Shown here in pieces: positions 1 through 7,040 of a DNA stretch of 12,116 nucleotides (within the stretch, counting starts at the first letter, position 1; every line of letters starts with the position of its first letter). The stretch covers positions 1 through 12,116 of the forward strand of contig CAWDMN010000012.1 in NCBI GenBank assembly GCA_963803155.1, written 5' to 3'. This stretch comes from CAWDMN01 sp963803155 (GTDB taxonomy: Bacteria; Acidobacteriota; Terriglobia; Versatilivoradales; Versatilivoraceae). The notes under the pieces were generated by a model, which saw only the letters and a program-made list of their open reading frames with translations, was not told the origin of the DNA and ran no database searches. A program made the translations under genes and the position numbers.

Positions 1-1
1 C

Positions 2-505
2 GTCCGTGCTTCCATCCGCGGCGTCGCGGCGGATGGCCTGTTGTTCAGAGACTCCATTGCCGGCAACATCCGCTACGGCCGTCTGGGCGCGCGGGATGAA
101 GAGGTGGCTGAGGCCGCGCAACTGGCCGGTCTCAGTCCAGTGATCGAACGTTTGCCAGAGGGCCTCTTGACTATGATTGGCGAGCGCGGTGTAGAACTCT
201 CCATGGGAGAGAGGCAAAGGGTTCTGTTGGCCCGCGCCTTTGTTGCCCGTCCGGCGATCCTCATTCTTGACGAGGCGACGGCCAATCTCGATTTTCAGAC
301 TGAGGCTTCCGTGAAAGATGCTCTGGGGCGGCTAAGTCAAGGTCGGACAACCCTTCTGATTGCACACCGCAGGTCGATGTTGACGGATGTCGACCGTGTT
401 CTGGTGTTGCGAAATGGACATATCGAACAAGATGGCAGTCCAATGGAATTACTTAAGGTGGATGGTTATTTCCGGGAATTTATGGTAAGCGGGGAAAATG
501 CATAG
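2..505 (+). CDS. ABC exporter ATP-binding domain, C-terminal part (5' truncated by window edge)
   Basis: This is the nucleotide-binding domain of an ABC exporter, which hydrolyses ATP at the inner membrane to drive substrate export. The frame is open from base 2, so the real start, Walker A and any fused membrane domain lie outside the window; a TTG at base 41 is internal, not a start. Visible in order are the end of the Q-loop region with LLFRDSIAGNIRYG, the signature LSMGERQR, Walker B AILILDEATANLD with its catalytic Glu and D-loop, and the switch histidine in LLIAHR. Two motif positions are unusual. The Q-loop glutamine is replaced by alanine (codon 29-31; VAAD where VPQD is usual). The signature has Met in place of its first Gly. 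The Walker B Glu and H-loop His are intact, so ATPase activity remains plausible. The substrate cannot be told from this fragment. The order of motifs and the C-terminal ending fit the type I exporter (MsbA-like) class. Confidence 0.93.
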   Translation, partial: VRASIRGVAADGLLFRDSIAGNIRYGRLGARDEEVAEAAQLAGLSPVIERLPEGLLTMIGERGVELSMGERQRVLLARAFVARPAILILDEATANLDFQTEASVKDALGRLSQGRTTLLIAHRRSMLTDVDRVLVLRNGHIEQDGSPMELLKVDGYFREFMVSGENA

Positions 506-610
506 CGGCCCGCGGCTCAAGGGGCCACCAATATACCAATGAATCAGGAAAGAGGAGGTTAAATTTACGGAGCAGAAATAAGAAGCGCGAGACAAGCCGC
601 CACAGCAGAG

Positions 611-645
611 GGAGCCCTCCAGTTTCACGAGGGCTCCTATTTTCC
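611..645 (+). terminator. Hairpin with T-rich tail, possible terminator
   Basis: A perfect 9-bp inverted repeat (GGAGCCCTC at 611-619, GAGGGCTCC at 629-637) with a 9-nt loop is followed on the plus strand by TATTTTCC. It lies about 105 bases beyond the ABC gene stop and about 35 bases beyond the end of the convergent foldase gene. On the minus strand the stem is not followed by a U-run, so a plus-strand terminator for the ABC transcript is more likely. The tail is short, so efficiency is uncertain. Confidence 0.5.
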
Positions 646-671
646 AGTCGATTCGCACCCCACTTTTATTC

Positions 672-1730
672 CTATTTTTTACCTGCAGGCTGACCTGTTT
701 TGCCGACGTCTTCGAGGATCCGCTGGGCGAAGGCATTGAAAATGACTGCTTCGTTTTGCAGGGTGCCAACGTACGCGGTCTTGAGGAGATTATCGCGGCG
801 GTCGAAAATGGTCTGGCGGATGTTGGCGGAGACACGGGGATCGGATAAGTCACGCTGGCCGGCAGCTTCTTTGCCCAGGAGTTTGATGATGTGATAGCCG
901 TACTGGGTCGTTACGATTTTGGAAAACATTTCCCCGGGCTTCAAACTCATGACCGCCTGCCGAAAATTAGGGCCGGCGGCTTGTTCCATTTGTTCGGCGG
1001 AAAGGAATCCCAGATCCCCACCCGTGGGGGCGGAATTGGGATCTTCGGAGAAATCCCTCGCCACTCCAGAAAAATCAGCGCCAGCTTGAATCTGCTGGAT
1101 CAGCTGCACAATCTTTTGCTGGGCCTCCGGATTGGTCTTGGCATCACTATTCTTTGCGTTGGTAATTTGCTGATCGGGGAAAGGAGTTACCAGGATATGC
1201 TGTACGTGCCAGGTTTCCGGCATGTTGAAGTTCTTCTTGTTGTTATTGAAAAACTCGGTAATTTCGGCATCCGAGATACTAATCTTAGACGTGATTTCCT
1301 TGTTGTATAATTTTTCAATGGTTGATTCCTTCTTGTATTTATTCCGGATATCTTCAACCGTCCACCCCTGATCCTTCAGAAGCTGCTGGAACTTCTCCTC
1401 AGTGAAATTCTTCTTAAAATCCGTGAATTTAGTATTGATCTCCGCTTCCGTGGCTTCCAGTTTGTCTTTGGCGGCTCTCTGCATCACGATTTCATCTTTG
1501 ATCAATTGCTCAAGAATCTGGAGCTTCATCGTCAAAATTTCTTCCGGCGAAGGATTTTGGTTGGGTTGTTTGGGTTGAACCCGGAAAGCTTTTTCCACCT
1601 CGCTGATTTTGATTTCCTTACCATTCACCAGGGCGGCGGTCTCCGCCGTGATTTTAGGTTTGGACTTGCAGCCGGAAATTATGAGCAGTCCCGAAAGCAT
1701 TAAGAAGGCAGCGATCCGCGTTGCATTCAT
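672..1730 (-). CDS. SurA/PpiC-type peptidyl-prolyl isomerase lipoprotein
   Basis: This is a predicted periplasmic foldase that isomerises Xaa-Pro bonds and probably assists outer-membrane or exported protein folding. The 352-residue protein starts with a lipoprotein signal: a basic start, a hydrophobic stretch, then lipobox ISGC with Cys21 as the lipidated residue. Residues about 30-165 form the helical SurA-N-like chaperone part (VNGKEIKISEVEKAF, then helices rich in Lys and Glu). Residues about 172-285 form one parvulin domain, with QHILV, DFSGVARDFSEDP, the GGDLGF turn, FRQAVMSLKPGE and YGYHIIKL. A short Lys/Gly-rich tail follows. The family features are clear, but SurA proper usually carries two parvulin domains; with one, this is closer to PrsA/PpiC-like lipoproteins. 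The ATG at 1728-1730 is preceded by AAGGAG about 11 bases upstream, a slightly long spacing. The gene is monocistronic and convergent with the ABC gene. Confidence 0.93.
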   Translation of the reverse strand: MNATRIAAFLMLSGLLIISGCKSKPKITAETAALVNGKEIKISEVEKAFRVQPKQPNQNPSPEEILTMKLQILEQLIKDEIVMQRAAKDKLEATEAEINTKFTDFKKNFTEEKFQQLLKDQGWTVEDIRNKYKKESTIEKLYNKEITSKISISDAEITEFFNNNKKNFNMPETWHVQHILVTPFPDQQITNAKNSDAKTNPEAQQKIVQLIQQIQAGADFSGVARDFSEDPNSAPTGGDLGFLSAEQMEQAAGPNFRQAVMSLKPGEMFSKIVTTQYGYHIIKLLGKEAAGQRDLSDPRVSANIRQTIFDRRDNLLKTAYVGTLQNEAVIFNAFAQRILEDVGKTGQPAGKK

Positions 1731-1889
1731 CAGTCTGTACGCTCCTTATTCCTGAAAGTCGGCTCATGGTACCATTAAGCCATGGCGGGGTTCAATAGAA
1801 TTACGAACTTCAACTGCCTGCGGGATTGACTATGCGGGCAGTGCGCGGATGCAGGAGGACTCTCTTAGGATGTGCCTTGCATTACATCG

Positions 1890-1925
1890 ATGCCAGCGTG
1901 GCTGGCACAACAATAGGATGAAGAT
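1890..1925 (+). repeat. 36-bp intergenic repeat, copy 1
   Basis: The copy begins ATGCCAGCGTGGCTGGCACA. It contains the small palindrome GCCAGC/GCTGGC followed by an A-rich tail (CAATAGGATGAAGAT). It matches the copy at 2092-2127 at 30 of 36 positions without gaps. All three copies have the same orientation. This copy is separated from the second by the hairpin trio. Confidence 0.7.
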
Positions 1926-1941
1926 CGACTTTGACCGGTAG

Positions 1942-2010
1942 GGACGGCTCGGCGAGCCGTCCGCCTGCGCAAAGCAAAGCTGGCGCAGGCGGCGCTTTCG
2001 GCGAAAGCGC
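1942..2010. repeat. Three consecutive hairpins
   Basis: Three adjacent inverted repeats sit within 69 bases. The first is GGACGGCTC/GAGCCGTCC (1942-1950 and 1954-1962). The second is CGCCTGCGC at about 1962-1970 with GCGCAGGCG at about 1983-1991. The third is GCGCTTTCG at about 1992-2000 with CGAAAGCGC at about 2002-2010. The stems are perfect or nearly so and abut each other, which is more than expected for a chance spacer. The arrangement resembles a REP/BIME-like or miniature-element structure. It has no U-run, so it does not look like an ordinary terminator. Confidence 0.7.
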
Positions 2011-2091
2011 ACTACCTGTAGGCGCAGTTGGCTTGAATGACGCCGCTCATGGTTTTTCAATTACTTAATGCGATTTTCTTAGGAGCTGCAC

Positions 2092-2127
2092 ATGCCAGCA
2101 CGGCTGGCTCAACAAGAGAATGAAAAT
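2092..2127 (+). repeat. 36-bp intergenic repeat, copy 2
   Basis: The copy begins ATGCCAGCACGGCTGGCTCA and ends AGAATGAAAAT. It matches copy 1 and copy 3 at 30 of 36 positions each. Similarity to copy 3 extends upstream (GATTTTCT then AGGAGC here, GATTTTCTAGGGAGC before copy 3), giving a unit of about 55 bases. Confidence 0.75.
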
Positions 2128-2129
2128 TT

Positions 2130-2241
2130 ATTCCCCCTTTGAAGGGGGATGGCGCGGTAGCGCCAGGGGGATGTCTTGTCAGTAGGCTCTGACATCCCCC
2201 GACGCCCGCAAGCAGACGCCACCCCCTTCAAAGGGGGATTT
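2130..2241. repeat. Large nested inverted repeat (miniature-element-like)
   Basis: The outer arms, 2130-2154 and about 2217-2241, share TCCCCCTTTGAAGGGGG and then (A)TGGCG, one copy inverted relative to the other. Each arm's CCCCCTTTGAAGGGGG is itself palindromic. An inner perfect 10-bp pair, GGGGGATGTC (2166-2175) and GACATCCCCC (2191-2200), closes the middle. A small GGCGC/GCGCC stem lies in the left half. The whole 110-base unit lies between two direct copies of the 36-bp repeat (2092 and 2257). It has no coding capacity, so if mobile it would depend on an enzyme supplied elsewhere. Confidence 0.75.
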
Positions 2242-2256
2242 TCTAGGGAGCCCCCC

Positions 2257-2292
2257 ATGCAGGCACTGCTGGCTCAACAGGACGATGAAAAT
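2257..2292 (+). repeat. 36-bp intergenic repeat, copy 3
   Basis: The copy begins ATGCAGGCACTGCTGGCTCA and ends ACGATGAAAAT. It matches the copy at 2092 at 30 of 36 positions. It is followed after 18 bases by the 29-bp palindromic repeat at 2311. Confidence 0.75.
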
Positions 2293-2310
2293 AGACATCA
2301 AGGTGGAACA

Positions 2311-2339
2311 CGCGAGTGTGACGAAGTCACCCGTCGCGC
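2311..2339. repeat. 29-bp imperfect palindrome, copy A
   Basis: The repeat runs CGCGAGTGTGACGAAGTCAC then CCGTCGCGC. It is identical over all 29 bases to the copy at 5334-5362, about 3 kb away. It contains GTGAC/GTCAC around GAA, and CGCG ends. In one frame it reads RECDEVTRRA in both places, but the surrounding frames do not look like genes. Some weaker similarity continues downstream (CCAAC, then ATGGCG and CCGC-rich sequence in both places). Confidence 0.85.
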
Positions 2340-2597
2340 GTCGATTGTCCGGCCTCGTCTGTCGAGCCAACATGCGCAGGCGATGGCGGTCGCTCATGCC
2401 CGCGCCGCCTTTGTCGAGCTGGGATTTTCTTGGGTGAGAGGTGTCTTGGCGCCGCGATCCAAAGGGAGGCAACTCCGCGTGACGAGGATTCAGTTCCTTT
2501 GCTCAGTTTTGTCTCAATTATTCTTTGAGGGAGTGATAGAATTAAACGCTTTAGGAAATTGTGGCGCCAGCCTCAAATCCGCACGGGAGTTGAGACA

Positions 2598-3377
2598 ATG
2601 AATATGAAAAAGGGTTTGATGTGTATTCCCTTGTTGTCGTTCGCGCTCTTCTCGAGTTGCCTCTTGTATGCACAGGAAAACAGTCAGAATCCTGTGTTGC
2701 CGAAAAATAACATCGGGGAATCACACTACGATAAGGCACTCTATCTACTAATGTATAATCGCGTGCAAGACGCCATTCCTCATTTAGAAAGCGCAGTTCG
2801 CGAAAATCCGGAAGATCTTTCAGCCTGGAGTGCCTTGGGATCCTCTTTATTTAAGCTGGAGCGATATCGGGAATCAGAGGCGGCTTGCCGTTCCGCGCTC
2901 AAAATTGAACCGGACGATTTAGAACTCCAGCTGCAGTTGGGTCAGATTTACTGTCGGACTGGAAGGGAACGGGAGGCTATTCCTATCTATGACGAGTATT
3001 TGAAAAAGAATCCGCGGTCTGCCATGGTCCATTATTTGCGGGGTAACTCTTTGGGAGTGTTGAATCGTCATGAGGAGGCGATTGCCGCCTATAAAGAAGC
3101 CATCCGCTTGAATCCCGCGGATTCTTACACGCTCTGCAACCTGGGGGTGGAGTATTTTCAAAAAGGGATGAATCAGGAGGCCTTGAATTATTTTAAACAA
3201 GCCGTAAAGTTCAATCCCGGTTACCCATTGGCGCAATGGAATTTGGGCATGTTCTATCTGAAATCTGGAAAAATCAAGGAGGCTCAGGAAAGGCAGAGAA
3301 TGTTGAAAGATCTCGATCCCAAGATGTCGGAACGGCTGCAGAATAAGATCAATGAAGCTCTTGAGATGAAACGATGA
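2598..3377 (+). CDS. Exported tetratricopeptide repeat protein
   Basis: This is a 259-residue scaffold-type protein whose specific partner is unknown. Residues 1-25 form an export signal (basic MNMKK, hydrophobic core, then LLYA before QEN). SSC at 19-21 could be a weak lipobox, but the residue three before Cys is Phe rather than Leu, so signal peptidase I cleavage after YA is preferred. About six TPR units follow, at residues 43-72, 73-106, 107-140, 141-174, 175-208 and 209-240. They show the usual pattern, for example AWSALGSSLFKLERYRESE, YCRTGREREAIPIYDEYLKK and LGVEYFQKGMNQEALNYFKQ, each ending near Asn/Asp-Pro. The ATG at 2598 was chosen because the signal peptide begins there and GGGAG lies about 10 bases upstream; the frame is open 13 codons further up, but that part comes from unrelated spacer. 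No neighbour shares its strand closely, so the context gives no function. Confidence 0.9.
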   Translation: MNMKKGLMCIPLLSFALFSSCLLYAQENSQNPVLPKNNIGESHYDKALYLLMYNRVQDAIPHLESAVRENPEDLSAWSALGSSLFKLERYRESEAACRSALKIEPDDLELQLQLGQIYCRTGREREAIPIYDEYLKKNPRSAMVHYLRGNSLGVLNRHEEAIAAYKEAIRLNPADSYTLCNLGVEYFQKGMNQEALNYFKQAVKFNPGYPLAQWNLGMFYLKSGKIKEAQERQRMLKDLDPKMSERLQNKINEALEMKR

Positions 3378-3570
3378 TTTTCTTATTTTTTCGCTGTCCT
3401 CAGAGAGCGAGGGCTCCTCTTGAACCAAGAGTGGGGCGGACCTTCGGCCTGAGTCAGTTCGGCGCCGGGGCCAGCGTCTCCGGCAACTTTAGCGGGACAT
3501 AGGCATGCTCCAAGGAAAAGTAAGTTTATAAATAGACTCGAATGAGAGCCATGTCTGAAGGGCCGAAGTG

Positions 3571-5262
3571 TCAGCGCAAAACGCGCTGATAGCCAGGACC
3601 TCGGAGCACTTTGCCGGGAAGTGCCCTGGTTTGCCGCCCCTCCTCGATGACCGGCACGCCGTTCACCAGCACATAATCCATCCCTACGGATAACTGGTTA
3701 GGTTTTTCAAAAGTCGCCAAATCCCGGATGCGATCAGGATCGAACACGACAAGGTCCGCCCACATCCCCTTTTTGAGTACTCCGCGATCGCTAAGGCCCA
3801 TTCGTTGGGCCGGCAGCGCTGAGAATTTCCGGATTGCCTCCTCGATCGTTAACCGGCGCTCTTCCCTGATGTACTTGCGCAGAATGCGGGGAAAAGTGCC
3901 ATAGGCTCGGGGATGCGGATGTTCCCTTCCAAGAAGGCCATCCGGAGCGGTTCCCGCCGAATCATTGTCGACTGAGACCCAGGGCTGAAGAAGCGCGAGG
4001 GTGACATCCTGCTCGGACATCCCAAAAACTGCCACGCTGGTGAAGGCTTCATCTTCAATCAAAAGATCAAACAAAGTTTCAATCGGCTCTCTGTTTCGCA
4101 GTCTGGATACCTCGAGCAGATTTTTCCCTTGCAAGGGCAGAAGTTTTAGGTTCTGCACTACGCCGATCAGCACGGCCTCCGGGCCTGGAATTTCTTGCCA
4201 TTCATTATCCCAATCATTGGTTGGCGTCTCCATATCCTTGCGGATTCGCTGTCGAATGGCCGAATTCTTTAGCCGTTCGATCATCTCAAGATTCCCTCCA
4301 TCATGGGCCCAAGGAGGGATGAAGGCGGAAAGATCGTTGAACCAAGCAGGATATGCATAGGTGTCCGCCGATACATCAACACCACTTTTTCTAGCTTGCT
4401 CGATCTTCTCGACAATTTCGGTCATTCGTCCCCAGTTGGATTTCCCGGCAGCTTTGAGGTGCCAGATCTCCACTGGAATTCTGGCTTCCCGCCCGATGCG
4501 AATGGCTTCGTCAAGAGCCGTCAGCACTGCATTCCCTTCAGAACGCAAGTGGGTCGCATAAATTCCGCCATATTTGGCCGCCTCCGCGGCCAGAGCGACC
4601 AACTCCTCCGTGCTGGCGTAAGGGGCGGGGGCGTACTGCAAGGAGCTGGAAACACCCATGGCTCCCTGTCGCATGGCTTTGCTCACCAATCCTTTCATCC
4701 GAGATAGTTCGGAGGGGCCGGGGGCGCGATTTCCGCTTCCCAAGACCATCAGCCGCACCTGTGTCGCTCCAACATAAGTGGCAAAATTAATTCCAATCCC
4801 CTGCTGTTCCAGCCGGGCGAAATACTGATTCAGCGTTCGCCAGTCGGGGGCAATTTTGAGGTGATCGAAGCTGATCCGTGACGCTTCGATAATAGAATCG
4901 TTCAGAGGGGCAACCGATCCGCCCTCCCCCGTGATTTCCGTGGTAATCCCCTGGAATATTTTGGAGGGAAGATGCGGATTTACGAGGATGGTAAGGTCGG
5001 ATTGGCCGAGCATGTCAATGAAGCCGGGGGCCACAATTCGACCACGCACATTAACGTGGTTCTTTGCAATGGCCCCCGACAGTTGGCCGATAGCGGCAAT
5101 CCTCCCCTTCCGGATTCCAATGTCCGCCGAATACCAGGGGGACCCGGTGCCGTCGATGATATGACCCTTTTCCAGTACGATGTCGAATGAAGGGCGGGCC
5201 GCCTGGCCAAACAGAGATGTGGCGACAGATAAGAGGAACAGGCAACATCGATGCAGCTTCAT
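3571..5262 (-). CDS. D-aminoacylase-like amidohydrolase, exported, with altered metal site
   Basis: This is a member of the amidohydrolase superfamily closest to N-acyl-D-amino-acid deacylases, which hydrolyse N-acyl-D-amino acids to a carboxylate and a D-amino acid. The ATG at 5260-5262 is preceded by GAAAGGAC about 9 bases upstream and begins a signal peptide ending near FGQA, giving 563 residues; upstream in-frame codons lack such support. Domain landmarks are the small beta-sandwich (DIVLEKGHIIDGTG), APGFID at 78-83, GITTEITGEGG at 105-115, ATHLRSEG with His238, EIWHLKAAG with His268, SVDNDSAG at 430-437, RAYGTFPRILRKY and the closing KGMWADLVVFDPDRI. Two usual metal-ligand elements are absent. 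The HxH after FID is replaced by LGQ (85-87), and the position of the D-aminoacylase Cys96 is Gly114. His238, His268 and Asp432/434 remain. It may bind one metal, use other ligands or act on another substrate. The gene is monocistronic. Confidence 0.85.
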   Translation of the reverse strand: MKLHRCCLFLLSVATSLFGQAARPSFDIVLEKGHIIDGTGSPWYSADIGIRKGRIAAIGQLSGAIAKNHVNVRGRIVAPGFIDMLGQSDLTILVNPHLPSKIFQGITTEITGEGGSVAPLNDSIIEASRISFDHLKIAPDWRTLNQYFARLEQQGIGINFATYVGATQVRLMVLGSGNRAPGPSELSRMKGLVSKAMRQGAMGVSSSLQYAPAPYASTEELVALAAEAAKYGGIYATHLRSEGNAVLTALDEAIRIGREARIPVEIWHLKAAGKSNWGRMTEIVEKIEQARKSGVDVSADTYAYPAWFNDLSAFIPPWAHDGGNLEMIERLKNSAIRQRIRKDMETPTNDWDNEWQEIPGPEAVLIGVVQNLKLLPLQGKNLLEVSRLRNREPIETLFDLLIEDEAFTSVAVFGMSEQDVTLALLQPWVSVDNDSAGTAPDGLLGREHPHPRAYGTFPRILRKYIREERRLTIEEAIRKFSALPAQRMGLSDRGVLKKGMWADLVVFDPDRIRDLATFEKPNQLSVGMDYVLVNGVPVIEEGRQTRALPGKVLRGPGYQRVLR

Positions 5263-5651
5263 TAATCTTGTCCTTTCGGCGATGAGTGGTGTTACGCGCG
5301 AATATTCTCGCATTGCGGCTCCGTGGTGGAGCGCGCGAGTGTGACGAAGTCACCCGTCGCGCCTCGCCAAGCCAACGGAACCTCCATGGCGACCGCCCCC
5401 CCAGTGCCCGATCCACCTCACTTCCAGTTTATTCCATTTTGACCTCATTAGTCGTGAACAGACCTCCCGCGTTGGCCTTATTTTAATTGCTCATGACTTT
5501 CAGAGCAACCGTCCACAAATCCAGTTATACTCAGAATGGATGAAGCTTTGCCATATTCAGAATTTTTCGTGGGAGGAACAGTTGCATAAATCATGGAAAC
5601 CAACCACAATAAATTCCTGAAAATTCGGATCTCTTTTTTTATGGTTGGAAA
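5263..5651. other. Divergent spacer with one repeat copy
   Basis: This is a 389-base space between the aminoacylase and the 431-residue protein. It holds the second copy of the 29-bp repeat (5334-5362) and a 6-bp inverted repeat TTGCTC/GAGCAA (5487-5492 and 5503-5508) without a T-run. A TATACT at about 5525 has no good -35 box at the right distance. I see no gene here. Confidence 0.55.
5334..5362. repeat. 29-bp imperfect palindrome, copy B
   Basis: All 29 bases are identical to 2311-2339 and in the same orientation. It lies 72 bases upstream of the aminoacylase start, so if transcribed it would fall near or in the leader region of that gene. The preceding bases (GGTGGA) also match the other copy (GGTGGAACA) in part. 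Confidence 0.85.
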
Positions 5652-6947
5652 ATGAAGACCTTCTTTTTGACGATTGTGTTATGTTCCCTTCTCGTCGCTA
5701 ATCCACCAACTTTCGGCCAGGATTTGTCCACGAAGACGGACCTGCGGCAGATATCCCTCCCTGATGATGAATCTGCCAAGGAACTTCTTGCCCGCCTTGA
5801 GCTGGAATTGAACCAACTTACCAGAGACATGGATGCTGTTGACGCCGAGATGAAGCAGGCTATTGCAGATCGGCCATCCATGGAAAAAAGCAGGATCAAA
5901 GGACACGAATTGCTGAAGAACTGCCAGCCGGGCCAGATAATTCAAGATTTTTTCAATGCCTCCAGCAACGAACTCAGATGGGGACTCTGTTTGAAGACCG
6001 GCAAGCTCTATATGGGATTGCTGGACTTGATTTTTGAGACGAACCACCATCCCCCGATTGGTCAGGGGAAAAACGGATTACAGTCTCCCATGGTGGACGA
6101 ATATTCCGAGGTGATCCAGCTCTCATTTTTAGCCCGAATGATGGCCGAATTAGAATTGCGCTATTCCCAAATACAGATTCAGGGAAAAAAATCGCCCGAT
6201 GAAAAGGAGCAAGAACGCTGGCGTTTGTTGCGCTCATCCTTATGGAAGGATGATCAGAGCCATTTGGATCAACTGAAGACCCTCCTAGCTGCAACCGCCA
6301 CTTCTCCGGGACAATTTGTCACCAAAGTAATTCAGGATGCACGCAAAATCAGCCTTACCTCGGTATCCGCCGTCATGGAGGGGATGAACACAACCAACCA
6401 TCAAGGGGATATATGGAGATTTGCCGAGGTCCCCGGAATCAGTCTGGATTTCCTTCAGGCAATGAGTTGTGACAAAACAAAAATGAATGAATTCATATCC
6501 GCCGGTTCCCTGGTTTCGTTGATCCAAGCCTGTAATTGTCTGTATCGGCGAGATGGGTCATCCCTCCAGGCCTTTTCCGCAAAACCCGCCGATTCGGCAA
6601 GACCCGCTGACTTGGCTGGGACGGCTCAGGCCGAAGGACCGAAGACTCCGGCGGAACCGCGGACTTTGCGCCTGCCCGAAGGTCCTTCAATTCTTGACCA
6701 GCTGAATCCCGATAAAGCCTACCCCCAAGCAGGAGGAGATACCCGCCAAGGTGAGAAAAGTGCCGGAAACTTCGGCGCCACTTATACGCCGGTACCTCAA
6801 CAAAAAATTCCGCCCGGCTGGATCCGTTGCGAGTGTCCGGATGACCATCCGGATGCCGGAATGGTCGTCAATGGAGTTCGCTGGCACGCTCCCGTATTGC
6901 ATTGTCCGAATCCTGAGTTAAAGATTCGGGAACTCAAACAGCCATGA
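5652..6947 (+). CDS. Exported protein of unknown function with C-terminal Cys/His patch
   Basis: I do not recognise this 431-residue protein. Residues 1-22 form a signal peptide (MKTFFLTIVLCSLLVANPPT, then FGQ). Residues about 38-70 are Glu/Leu-rich and likely coiled coil (ELLARLELELNQLTRDMDA). A mostly helical middle runs to about residue 305. It includes a possible QSHLDQLKTLL helix and Cys residues near NCQPGQ, WGLCLK, AMSCDK and QACNCLY. Residues about 312-347 form a Pro/Ala-rich linker with SAKPADSARPAD repeats. The last 45 residues hold a compact patch, GWIRCECPDDHPDAG then HAPVLHCPNP, with Cys393, Cys395 and Cys418 and His399, His412 and His417. That patch could bind a metal or be disulfide-bonded. 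The ATG at 5652 was chosen because it begins the signal peptide; only a weak GGTTGG precedes it. The gene is convergent with the glycosidase gene and gives no operon clue. Confidence 0.8.
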   Translation: MKTFFLTIVLCSLLVANPPTFGQDLSTKTDLRQISLPDDESAKELLARLELELNQLTRDMDAVDAEMKQAIADRPSMEKSRIKGHELLKNCQPGQIIQDFFNASSNELRWGLCLKTGKLYMGLLDLIFETNHHPPIGQGKNGLQSPMVDEYSEVIQLSFLARMMAELELRYSQIQIQGKKSPDEKEQERWRLLRSSLWKDDQSHLDQLKTLLAATATSPGQFVTKVIQDARKISLTSVSAVMEGMNTTNHQGDIWRFAEVPGISLDFLQAMSCDKTKMNEFISAGSLVSLIQACNCLYRRDGSSLQAFSAKPADSARPADLAGTAQAEGPKTPAEPRTLRLPEGPSILDQLNPDKAYPQAGGDTRQGEKSAGNFGATYTPVPQQKIPPGWIRCECPDDHPDAGMVVNGVRWHAPVLHCPNPELKIRELKQP

Positions 6948-7040
6948 TTCTTCCGTTGATCGGCTTAACCCTCGATTTGAGAGCATGCCTGCCGAAGAAG
7001 AGTCTTCTTGATCACGAATCTAATGCAGCTTCGATGAGTC

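Larger units (their letters stand above)
1731..2597. other. Non-coding repeat-rich spacer
   Basis: This is an 867-base divergent spacer between the foldase and TPR genes. I see no convincing gene in it. The open frames that cross it run through palindromes and repeats. The spacer holds three copies of a 36-bp repeat (1890, 2092, 2257), a trio of hairpins (1942-2010), a large inverted repeat (2130-2241) and one copy of a 29-bp repeat (2311-2339). Promoters for both flanking genes should lie here, but none stands out clearly. Confidence 0.7.

Noticed and set aside
2176..2601. A 141-codon plus-strand frame whose stop overlaps the TPR start as ATGA
   Set aside because: It runs through the inverted repeat, the 36-bp repeat and the 29-bp palindrome, and has no ribosome binding site. 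Its translation is explained by repeats rather than selection.
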